In this document: in pieces, positions 53,966 to 61,034 of the stretch
Layout: the number at the start of each line of letters is the position of its first letter
Position numbering within the stretch: position 1 is the stretch's first letter
NCBI GenBank assembly: GCA_017557425.1
Contig: JAFYYU010000015.1
Span: 186,001 to 250,000 of the forward strand
Direction: 5' to 3'
Source of the DNA: Muribaculaceae bacterium
GTDB taxonomy: Bacteria; Bacteroidota; Bacteroidia; Bacteroidales; Muribaculaceae
DNA: 64,000 nucleotides
The notes under the pieces: generated by a model
Seen by the model: the letters and a program-made list of their open reading frames with translations, nothing else
Databases searched by the model: none
Told to the model about the DNA's origin: nothing
Position numbers and translations under genes: made by a program

Positions 53966-54442
53966 GTGACCCGCGACGTATTCATAGCACATGTCGAGCG
54001 TGAGCAAGAGGCACTTCGAGGCTTCTTGCTCGCCCTGTGCTGCGGCAACAAGAGCGATGCCGACGACCTGGCTCAAGACACGCTGGTCAAGGCTTACCTC
54101 TCGCTGACGGGCTTTCAGGACAAGGGGCGTTTCCGCTCATGGCTCTTCAAGATCGCCCACAACACATTCCTTAACCACATGGCGCGCCAACGGACAACGG
54201 AGAGCATCGATGAGGCGCGGACGCTCGTCAGCAACACTGCCGCCGATTCCTCCTTCGAGCACCAGGACCTCTATATGGCTCTTCGAGCTCTCCCGCCCAA
54301 AGAAAGGTCAGCTATCACCCTGTTTTACCTGAACGGATACAGCATCAAGGATATCGCAAAGATTACCGATGCATCAGAGGGGGCCGTGAAAACACAGCTC
54401 TCACGAGGACGTGACAAACTTAAAGCGAAACTACAGTTATGA
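53966..54442 (+). CDS. ECF-type RNA polymerase sigma factor
   Basis: A 158-residue sigma-70 family member starting at GTG. Region 2 (KSDADDLAQDTLVKAYLSL, FRSWLFKIAHNTFLNH) and region 4 (LPPKERSAITLFYLNGYSIKDIAKITDASEGAVKTQLSRGRDKL) are complete. ECF factors activate envelope stress or nutrient genes and are kept inactive by membrane anti-sigma partners. Its stop overlaps the next gene's start by 4 bp. Confidence 0.95.
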   Translation: MTRDVFIAHVEREQEALRGFLLALCCGNKSDADDLAQDTLVKAYLSLTGFQDKGRFRSWLFKIAHNTFLNHMARQRTTESIDEARTLVSNTAADSSFEHQDLYMALRALPPKERSAITLFYLNGYSIKDIAKITDASEGAVKTQLSRGRDKLKAKLQL

Positions 54443-54903
54443 ACAAAGATAAAGCACTTGAGGAACTCTTCCTCGCCCAGAAACCGCATTTCGACGACAG
54501 TGAGGCCTTTATGGCATCGCTTACCAAGCGCCTGGATGCCGTGGAGTACATCAAGCAGCATCAGGAGGCAACGATTCGTCGCTACAAGATGGCAATGCTT
54601 GTGGCATTGGTCGTGGGCATCATCAGTGGTGCCTTCACTATGGCACTTATCCTTTCTACGCCGCTTGATGTACCCCTGTTCTCGTTCTTGGGCGCAAAAA
54701 GCGATAACCACGTCGTTGCAGGCCTGCTGTGGCTCAGTGAGAATTCACGCCTGATGACCGCTGCTTTACTCTCGGTGCTGATAACCCTGGGCATGATCAG
54801 CATTGTCAACAATGTTCAGGAAATCAAAGCCATGCGCTACTCTTTGGGGAATCTGCAAATCAAATCATCGGCAGACGTTAGCCAAAAACTGGAGTCGATG
54901 TAA
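54439..54903 (+). CDS. Membrane partner of the ECF sigma factor (anti-sigma candidate)
   Basis: A 154-residue protein coupled to the sigma gene by ATGA overlap. A soluble N-terminal helix (EELFLAQKPHFDDSEAFMASLTKRLDAV) precedes two hydrophobic helices (about 50-75 and 103-121). There is no zinc-type HxxxCxxC motif. Position and architecture suggest an anti-sigma factor. The 3' end overlaps the convergent kinase gene by 67 bp. Confidence 0.7.
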   Translation: MNKDKALEELFLAQKPHFDDSEAFMASLTKRLDAVEYIKQHQEATIRRYKMAMLVALVVGIISGAFTMALILSTPLDVPLFSFLGAKSDNHVVAGLLWLSENSRLMTAALLSVLITLGMISIVNNVQEIKAMRYSLGNLQIKSSADVSQKLESM

Positions 54904-55376
54904 GTGACTGGTTCGCCGTATTCTTGACAGCCGTTGATGTAAGCCTGATTGTCGGCTTTCAGGCCTTGAATGGTGCACGACGAGTCGTCCAAGCGGGACT
55001 CGATGGCGGAGGCGTGTTCCTTGATTTCAGCGAAGTGCTCATCGATGTATTCGTCGGTCATGGCGAGGCAGATGAAGCGGATTGACGGCAAATACCGCTC
55101 GTCAAAGTCCTGCCGCCAGTTGAAGGGGATGTAACACCCTTCCACAATCAGGTTTTGATCGTTCTCGATGGCGGTTTTTATCATCTCTCTGACGATGGGC
55201 CATAGATAGGTGGTCAGTTCGCCATCATCTTCAGGCGTGAGGTCTGTATAGCCGCTGCGGATCAGTCCCATCTTCAAGTGATCGATGGAAAGACAGGGAT
55301 AATGGTATTTCTCCAGCATTCGCTGCGCCAACAGCGTTTTGCCCGTGTGGGACGCGCCTGTTATCAATATAATCAT
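54837..55376 (-). CDS. P-loop kinase (adenylate kinase/zeta-toxin-like)
   Basis: A 179-residue protein. Walker A is GASHTGKT (residues 7-14). It carries SIDHLKMG, NLIVEGCYIPFNW and RLDD, typical of small P-loop nucleoside or metabolite kinases. The substrate is unknown. It overlaps the acetyltransferase gene upstream by 4 bp, so the two are co-translated, and overlaps the sigma-unit gene convergently by 67 bp. Confidence 0.75.
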   Translation of the reverse strand: MIILITGASHTGKTLLAQRMLEKYHYPCLSIDHLKMGLIRSGYTDLTPEDDGELTTYLWPIVREMIKTAIENDQNLIVEGCYIPFNWRQDFDERYLPSIRFICLAMTDEYIDEHFAEIKEHASAIESRLDDSSCTIQGLKADNQAYINGCQEYGEPVTYIDSSFWLTSADDLICRFPKE

Positions 55377-56053
55377 AGCCTTGCCTTGATTTCTTGCTTA
55401 ACCTTTTCCAAATCTTTACAGGAGAGGAGGGGCATCAGGGTTTCAATTTCCTCGATGCTTTTGTCCCACCATTTGAATTGCAGCAACAAACTGATGAGTT
55501 CATCATCAAAACGCATCTTGACTACGCGACAGGGATTGCCCACAGCAATGGCATAAGGCGGGATATCACTTGCCACGACCGAGTTTGTCCCGATGATGGC
55601 GCCGTCGCCGATGTGCACGCCAGGCATGACGGTCACATTCTGCCCTATCCACACATCATTGCCGATGACGGTATCACCTTTCAGCGGCAGTTCTTCCTTG
55701 ACTGGGGCGATGGCCGTTCCCCAATCACCGCCCATGATGTAAAATGGATAGGTGGTCACACAGTCCATCCTGTGGTTTGCCCCGTTCATGACAAACTCCA
55801 CGCCCCGTGCAATCGCGCAAAACTTCCCGATTATCAGTTTGTCGCCGATGAACGGGTAAAAGTGCGTGACGTGCTTCTCGAACTGGTCAGCACCATCCAC
55901 GTCATCATAATAGGTGTAATCACCCACGATGATGTTAGGGTTCTTCACCACATTCTTGATAAGACAAAGGCTAGGAATCTTGGGATTGGGAAACGCCTCG
56001 TTAGGATCAGGTCGGTTGATTATCTTCATATACTCTGGATTATCAGTTTTCAT
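55373..56053 (-). CDS. Vat/CatB-type O-acetyltransferase
   Basis: About 226 residues from MKTDNPEYM. A left-handed beta-helix hexapeptide acyltransferase of the xenobiotic class: VGDYTYYDDVDGADQFEKHV, IGKFCAIARGVEFVMNGANHRMD, IGNDVWIGQNVTVMPGVHIG and IGTNSVVASDIPPYAIAVGNP. The NGANHRMD active-site stretch is as in streptogramin A acetyltransferases, which suggests drug acetylation, but chromosomal homologues of unknown substrate are common. It sits between a nitroreductase and a kinase gene with 4-bp overlaps on both sides. Confidence 0.85.
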   Translation of the reverse strand: MKTDNPEYMKIINRPDPNEAFPNPKIPSLCLIKNVVKNPNIIVGDYTYYDDVDGADQFEKHVTHFYPFIGDKLIIGKFCAIARGVEFVMNGANHRMDCVTTYPFYIMGGDWGTAIAPVKEELPLKGDTVIGNDVWIGQNVTVMPGVHIGDGAIIGTNSVVASDIPPYAIAVGNPCRVVKMRFDDELISLLLQFKWWDKSIEEIETLMPLLSCKDLEKVKQEIKARL

Positions 56054-56751
56054 GCCCATTTGAAGTTTTCAGTTCCTGCGCCGATTTCGAAGTGGTATCG
56101 GGCGATGCCCAGGTCCATTTGGGTGTAGCCTACAAGTGAGAAATGGCGCTTGGCAAGGACGCGCGCGGGCTGGCCTTCCTCGGCGGGCAGGAGTTCAAAG
56201 GAGAACTTCTGCTGATTGATGGCCGTGGGAGCCAACAGGGCCGCTTCGACGCCACGGCGGAACCAGTCGGGGCTGTCATCGCTGACGTTGCTCACCTGGT
56301 CGATGCGCTTGATTTTGTGCTTCACGCCCTGCGTCTCGCCGTAGCCGATGGCGATGTAGCAAGCGATTTTCTCGCCCTCGTCGAATACGTAGGTCCCCGG
56401 TATCTTGGTGTAGCTGAGGCCGACCCAGCAGGTGTTCAGTCCGATGGTCTGGGCAAACAGCACCAACTGCTCGCCGTAGTAGCCGATGCGCTCGTCCAGG
56501 TCGTCGGCCTGTTTGCCTATCATGACGAGGTAGTTCCTTACCCCGCGGAACTTGCCGTAGCGGGCAAACGGCCCGAGGAACGCCTTGGGCTCATTTTGTA
56601 TCAGCTGGATGTGCAGCTGCCCCTCGCGGTTAAGTTCGGCAATCTTCTCTTCCAGCGCTTGTGCATCGGCGGCTGTCAGTGGCTGCTCTTTATAGGCCCT
56701 CACACTGTGGCGGGCTTGAATGGCTTCTTGTAGTGTCATTGTCGATGTCAT
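56050..56751 (-). CDS. Nitroreductase family protein (TM1586-like)
   Basis: About 233 residues from MTSTMTLQEAI (ATGs at 56769 and 56739 also possible). ARHSVRAYKEQPLT is the FMN-phosphate binding region, with CWVGLSYTK and CYIAIGYGE; the C-terminal half (LLAPTAINQQKFSFELL) repeats the fold, the two-domain form of putative TM nitroreductases. A flavin-dependent reductase of unknown substrate. It leads the three-gene unit with the acetyltransferase and kinase. Confidence 0.82.
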   Translation of the reverse strand: MTSTMTLQEAIQARHSVRAYKEQPLTAADAQALEEKIAELNREGQLHIQLIQNEPKAFLGPFARYGKFRGVRNYLVMIGKQADDLDERIGYYGEQLVLFAQTIGLNTCWVGLSYTKIPGTYVFDEGEKIACYIAIGYGETQGVKHKIKRIDQVSNVSDDSPDWFRRGVEAALLAPTAINQQKFSFELLPAEEGQPARVLAKRHFSLVGYTQMDLGIARYHFEIGAGTENFKWA

Positions 56752-57000
56752 TTTTATTTCACGTCTCAAAAATACTCATAATCCCCGATATGGCAAAATT
56801 GTGCTCGCTGACGCGAGCAGTTTAGAGATTAGGGCTTAGAGGTTTCTGCCCTGCGAGGACTCATTTGATTCAAAAACACATCAAAATATATGGATCGTGC
56901 TGCGCACGAATAATTGAAACAAATCTAGAACAAATCAAGCTAATACTATTTAGTCCGTCATAAATCCAAGAGAAAGTGAGCGCTTAGAGAAAATATTCGC

Positions 57001-57008
57001 TACCTTTG
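57001..57008 (+). promoter_or_regulatory. -7 element for the 57064 gene
   Basis: TACCTTTG followed by C. The gap 56752-57063 also has a TTAGAGATTAGGGCTTAGAG heptamer-like stretch (56821-56840) and nothing else supported. Confidence 0.6.
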
Positions 57009-57063
57009 CCACAGTAAAAAAGTGAATAAATTCCATTTTTGCCAGATATAATACTCAACCCTT

Positions 57064-57456
57064 ATGAATAAGAAGAAATTGTGGTTTGTCATCCTGATTG
57101 TATTGGGTATCATCGGAGGTTATCTTTGGATGAACGATACCCTCTATTCTAGCGGCAAAGACGTATCTCAACATCTGACCATAACGGCCGATATGGCCTA
57201 TCAAGGAGTAAACAACTATTGCCATAGCGCTTATGACTGGAGCGTGGCAGAAGAGAATCCTTCCATGATGTCTTTAACGATGGGAGAAGAGACAGAAACG
57301 GAGTATCAAGTGATATTCCGAAGTTATACAGGCGCCATAGTAAATTTTTATGTCGATAAAACCACTGGCACCACAAGAATGGTTGAATATGTCCCAACGC
57401 TTGATGTCAAAAACGAAGCAGGAACCATCGACCTATTTGACTACATCGAGAAATAA
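57064..57456 (+). CDS. Membrane-anchored hypothetical protein
   Basis: 130 residues. One N-terminal hydrophobic helix (LWFVILIVLGIIGGYLWM) followed by a soluble domain with alternating beta pattern (EYQVIFRSYTGAIVNFYVDKTTGTTRMVEYVP). It has its own promoter and a hairpin terminator 12 bp after. No family is recognised; a periplasmic or surface-facing role is likely. Confidence 0.7.
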   Translation: MNKKKLWFVILIVLGIIGGYLWMNDTLYSSGKDVSQHLTITADMAYQGVNNYCHSAYDWSVAEENPSMMSLTMGEETETEYQVIFRSYTGAIVNFYVDKTTGTTRMVEYVPTLDVKNEAGTIDLFDYIEK

Positions 57457-57467
57457 AATAATTAAAT

Positions 57468-57504
57468 GACATCAAAAGAACCGTCCCTTTGATGTCTTTA
57501 TTTT
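57468..57504 (+). terminator. Terminator after the 57064 gene
   Basis: GACATCAAA and TTTGATGTC form a 9-bp stem with a T-rich tail. Confidence 0.88.
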
Positions 57505-57540
57505 TCTAGAAAGATACTCTTGATTTCAAAGCCTTTTGTT

Positions 57541-58593
57541 TTAAAACAGTATCGCAAATCGGGAGAGATAGCGTTGGTAGGCTTGCCAGGCGGGGTGGAG
57601 GGCGGTCGTGTCGTGGCCGGCATCGAAGAAGGTTGCTTGGCAGGTGGGCTTGAAGGGGGACCAGTTGCCGCAGATGATGCCGTCACGGGCGATGACGGGT
57701 TGGAAGATGCCGCTGTTGTTGTGGGCGCGGTGGGTGTGCTCGGGCGGGAGGACGATGTCGCGGCTCTTGTAGCCGATGAGGTATTCGTCGTAGGGCGGAA
57801 TCAGGAGGTATTTGCCCTTGCGGAAACCTCGAGTGCGGCAATCATCCGTCAGGTAGAATTCCCTACCCTTCCATTTCACGGTGTGAATCCCGTTGCCCAA
57901 CATGGCGATGCCCTTGCGGCAGTCGCTGATGTTCAGGCCCGACCACCAGACAAAATCCTCAAGCGTGGCGGGCTGATGGCTCTGGAAATACTTGCGGGTA
58001 AAGCACATCAGGGCCTCGTCTCGGTCTATCTTGCCTGAAGCTTTCACCTTGTTTGCAGTGAGCGCGTAGGTCGCTTTCATGGGCAAGAGATCGCCGCTGC
58101 ACAGGGTTCCCGACATTTCGGCCATGCGGATGTGGTAGGACAGCCGATGGTCATCCATGCGAATATCCCTCTCGGCCAACGCCTGAACGAGGTCCTCTTT
58201 GGTCACGCTGCCCTTGTCGGCAGCCGTCCGGGCAAGGATGTCCCGAATGCTCATCAGTTCCTCGTCAGGAATACTAATTTTATTGCTGCTCATCCACCCC
58301 TTGGTGACAGCGATGGCTTTGGGGGCACACAGGCTGAGCCAAGTCCAGTAGTCATCGGCCGAGACCAGTTGCCAGGTGCCGCGCATCAGGTGCAGACGGA
58401 TAATCCGCCCGCTGTCAAAGGCCTTCTTGAATGCCCGGGCCGACGGCTTGCGGGTGCGCATCTCCACCGCCCAGCGCATCATGCGGTATTCCTGCGCCTG
58501 CATGGCGCCCATGTGGCTGACCACCTGGGCAGGGTCGCTGAACTGAGGCGCGACAAGCTGCTGGTTGAGAAGACGGATGGCTACGGGGTTCAT
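57541..58593 (-). CDS. Winged-helix AlkZ-like DNA glycosylase (HTH_42)
   Basis: A 350-residue protein. GAMQAQEYRMMRWAVEMR contains the Gln-x-Gln catalytic-type motif of AlkZ/AlkX DNA glycosylases, which unhook interstrand crosslinks; IIRLHLMRGTWQLVSADDY and the C-terminal RGFRKGKYLLIPPYDEYLIGYK are also as in this family. It stands first (of five) among convergent minus-strand genes and lies 2.6 kb from an alkD-type gene, pointing to an alkylation-repair setting. Confidence 0.85.
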   Translation of the reverse strand: MNPVAIRLLNQQLVAPQFSDPAQVVSHMGAMQAQEYRMMRWAVEMRTRKPSARAFKKAFDSGRIIRLHLMRGTWQLVSADDYWTWLSLCAPKAIAVTKGWMSSNKISIPDEELMSIRDILARTAADKGSVTKEDLVQALAERDIRMDDHRLSYHIRMAEMSGTLCSGDLLPMKATYALTANKVKASGKIDRDEALMCFTRKYFQSHQPATLEDFVWWSGLNISDCRKGIAMLGNGIHTVKWKGREFYLTDDCRTRGFRKGKYLLIPPYDEYLIGYKSRDIVLPPEHTHRAHNNSGIFQPVIARDGIICGNWSPFKPTCQATFFDAGHDTTALHPAWQAYQRYLSRFAILF

Positions 58594-58596
58594 GTG

Positions 58597-58640
58597 TTAG
58601 TTTCTAGTTTCTAGTCCCTAGTCCTTAGTTTTTAGTCGTT
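58597..58640 (-). repeat. Heptamer-type tandem repeat between genes
   Basis: Six degenerate TAGTTTC/TAGTCCC-type units on the plus strand fill the gap before the 57541 gene's start. Confidence 0.6.
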
Positions 58641-58642
58641 TT

Positions 58643-59125
58643 TCACCAGTAGCGGCCGACGCGTTGTTTGTAGTCGAGGTATTCCTGGCCGAAGTCTTTT
58701 TCGAGGCGCTTTTCCTCGCTGCGGACCTGCAAAGTGAGCAGGATGACCTCGACGAGGAAGACGAGCAGCGGAAGGGCCGTCCATAGCCAAACGAGAACGC
58801 CTATGTCATAGAGGTAGATGCCCACGAGCATCGGGTTGCGGCACAGGCGGTACGGGCCCTCGGTCATCAGGCGACGGGTGCGGGGCGCTACTTCATGGTT
58901 ATAGGCATCGAAGGGGTTACCCTTGCCGACAACACGTATATAGACGATACTGTAAATGCTGAGACCCAATCCACCGATGATATACAGGGCAGCGACCATA
59001 TAGCGGATGAGCGTGTCGGGCACATAGGGAAACGGCCGCCCCGACACCCACCACATGAGAGCCGGAATGCCGATGACAAAAATCAGCAGCCCCAAGAGAT
59101 AACCGATGATATGCGATTTAAACAT
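58643..59125 (-). CDS. ICMT/PEMT-like membrane methyltransferase
   Basis: 160 residues with four hydrophobic helices. TEGPYRLCRNPMLVGIYLY is the SAM-binding GPYxxxRNPM motif and EEKRLEKDFGQEYLDYKQRVGRYW the C-terminal helix. It is a paralogue of the 38496 protein. The substrate is unknown. The next upstream gene in the same direction is DUF4298. Confidence 0.88.
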   Translation of the reverse strand: MFKSHIIGYLLGLLIFVIGIPALMWWVSGRPFPYVPDTLIRYMVAALYIIGGLGLSIYSIVYIRVVGKGNPFDAYNHEVAPRTRRLMTEGPYRLCRNPMLVGIYLYDIGVLVWLWTALPLLVFLVEVILLTLQVRSEEKRLEKDFGQEYLDYKQRVGRYW

Positions 59126-59190
59126 TCTTTTGTTTTATTCTTTTGTTGGCCGTGACATAGTCACGGCACACTGAACCAGGAGGGAATGGA

Positions 59191-59490
59191 TTATTTACCG
59201 AATTTCCTTAAAAGGATTTTCAGTTCACGGCAGTCGGTGAGCAGGTTCCAGATGCCGTCCTCACTGAGCACACCGCGTTTCAGGTCTTTGGGTAAGAGTC
59301 CCATTTCGTCGTCGGCATAGTCTTGGCGCCATGCCTCGCTACCGTAATACTCGTCTAGCGCTGCAATGTCCTGCTGGGCCGTCTCATATTTGTCGAGGGC
59401 TGTGGCGAGGCGTTTCACGGCAGCCGTGGCACGGTCGAGGCGCCGCTCCATCTTGCGGATGCGGGCTATCTGTTCTTTATTGTCACCCAT
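59191..59490 (-). CDS. DUF4298 family protein
   Basis: 99 residues, mostly helical. ERRLDRATAAVKRLATALDKYE, DIAALDEYYGSEAWRQDY and LKRGVLSEDGIWNLL are the hallmarks of DUF4298, a small cytosolic family of unknown function. It starts 7 bp after the nitroreductase stop and may be co-transcribed with it. Confidence 0.88.
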   Translation of the reverse strand: MGDNKEQIARIRKMERRLDRATAAVKRLATALDKYETAQQDIAALDEYYGSEAWRQDYADDEMGLLPKDLKRGVLSEDGIWNLLTDCRELKILLRKFGK

Positions 59491-59497
59491 AATCGTG

Positions 59498-60115
59498 TTA
59501 TTTGATGTATTTCACTTTAGACTCGTCACGCGGCTTGGCTTCGGGCTGCTCGTCAGGATAGCCGATAGCGATGATGTAGTTCAGCTTGTAGTCCTCAGGG
59601 ATGTCGAGGCGGTCGATAAAGAACTTGCAGCGCTCATTCGACAGCAGGAAACGCACCGGCCCGCCCAGGCAGCATGTTCCCAGTCCCAACGACTGTGCCG
59701 CCAGCATCATGTTCTCGCCCAACAGACCGGCATCGAGTTCACCACCGCCCTTGGCGGGTGTACAGACGCAAATGAGGTTGGGAGCATTACGGAACATGTT
59801 CTTGAAGTTCGGATCTCGTTTTACCTGCTCGGGATTCTCCTGTATGAACACCTCGTTCACGTCGGCTATCAGCTGCTGGTCCTCGACCACACGGATGATC
59901 CACGGCTGGCGGTTCATGCCGCTAGGCGCATTGATGCCTGCACGAACCACCACCGCCAATTTCTCATGCTCGACAGGCTTATCAAGATACTGCCGCACGG
60001 AACGCCGCGCCATGATGTTGTTGATCACTTCGTTCTCATACACACTCTGTGCCGACATCGTCAGCGAGGTAAGCACTGCCATCAGGCCGGCAATAGCCAA
60101 TATTCTCTTTTTCAT
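59498..60115 (-). CDS. Nitroreductase with signal peptide
   Basis: 205 residues. The N-terminus KRILAIAGLMAVLTSLTMSAQ is a signal peptide, unusual for a flavin reductase. The core has IMARRSVRQYLDKP, AGINAPSGMNRQPWIIRV, LGLGTCCLGGPV and YIIAIGYPDEQP. If exported, it would need FMN delivered to the periplasm. A TATCTTTG promoter on the minus strand lies upstream. Confidence 0.85.
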   Translation of the reverse strand: MKKRILAIAGLMAVLTSLTMSAQSVYENEVINNIMARRSVRQYLDKPVEHEKLAVVVRAGINAPSGMNRQPWIIRVVEDQQLIADVNEVFIQENPEQVKRDPNFKNMFRNAPNLICVCTPAKGGGELDAGLLGENMMLAAQSLGLGTCCLGGPVRFLLSNERCKFFIDRLDIPEDYKLNYIIAIGYPDEQPEAKPRDESKVKYIK

Positions 60116-60150
60116 TGCGGTAATAATGATGATTTCGATTAACTACGGAA

Positions 60151-60158
60151 CAAAGATA
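60151..60158 (-). promoter_or_regulatory. -7 element for the exported nitroreductase
   Basis: Minus-strand TATCTTTG, 36 bp before the start. Confidence 0.65.
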
Positions 60159-60222
60159 GTGCAAGTCGAGTGGAGAGCCAAACAAAAACACATTTTTGTT
60201 TGGGCTATCCCGAGGCTTTCAT

Positions 60223-60230
60223 TATCTTTG
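60223..60230 (+). promoter_or_regulatory. -7 element for the alkD-like gene
   Basis: TATCTTTG followed by C, ending 8 bp before ATG 60238, so the leader would be minimal; rules out the ATG at 60196. Confidence 0.65.
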
Positions 60231-60237
60231 CAGAATA

Positions 60238-60987
60238 ATGACTGCAAAGGAAATAATCAAGTACATGGAGTCGCTGCAGGACGAGAAGCAGCGGCAGGTG
60301 TTGATGAGGTTCTTCAAGACGGGGCCAGGCGAGTATGGCCACGGCGACGAGTTCCTGGGGCTGAAGGTGCCGCAAACACGTGAAGTCGTCAAACTCGCAG
60401 CATGGGACACTCCTCTTGATGAGGTGCCCGAACTGCTGATGTCGCGGTGGCACGAGGTCAGACTGTGCGGACTGCTCATTCTGGTCGATCAGTTCAGCAA
60501 ACAGGCCACCAAGCGGCTGGCCAATGACGAGAAAGCAATCGCAACCCGGGATGCCATCGTGTCGATGTACCTGCAATATGCCGAGCAGGCCAACAATTGG
60601 GACTTGGTGGACCTGTCAGCACCCAAGATTCTGGGCCATTGGCTCTTGCTGCCCACGCATCTGGGCGACAAGCAGCAGATTCTTGACGGATTGGCGTCAA
60701 GCCCATGCCTGTGGAAGCAGCGGATGAGCATGGTGTGCACTTGGAAAACTTTGCAACAAGGCGACCCCTCGTGGTGCCTGCGCTATGCCGAGATGCACCT
60801 GCATCACCCGCACGACCTGATGCACAAGGCGGTGGGCTGGATGCTGCGTGAGATGGGCAAGCGTTGCAGCATGGACCTGCTGCAACAATTCCTGGAGCGC
60901 CATGCCCATGAGATGCCACGCACCGCCCTGCGTTACGCCATCGAAAAGATGTCTCCCGCCGAGCGCGAGCACTGGATGAGCCGTTAG
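60238..60987 (+). CDS. AlkD-like DNA alkylation repair protein
   Basis: 249 residues from MTAKEIIKYM. HEAT-repeat glycosylase pattern: YGHGDEFLGLKVPQTREV, HEVRLCGLLILVDQF, NNWDLVDLSAPKILGHWL, LWKQRMSMVCTW and HDLMHKAVGWMLREMGKR. The Trp and Asp of NWDLVD and the Arg of LREMGKR are as in AlkD, which removes bulky alkylated purines without base flipping. Confidence 0.9.
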   Translation: MTAKEIIKYMESLQDEKQRQVLMRFFKTGPGEYGHGDEFLGLKVPQTREVVKLAAWDTPLDEVPELLMSRWHEVRLCGLLILVDQFSKQATKRLANDEKAIATRDAIVSMYLQYAEQANNWDLVDLSAPKILGHWLLLPTHLGDKQQILDGLASSPCLWKQRMSMVCTWKTLQQGDPSWCLRYAEMHLHHPHDLMHKAVGWMLREMGKRCSMDLLQQFLERHAHEMPRTALRYAIEKMSPAEREHWMSR

Positions 60988-61034
60988 GGGCAAACACCAT
61001 TATTGATAAATACTAACCAAAAATATAAACCATC

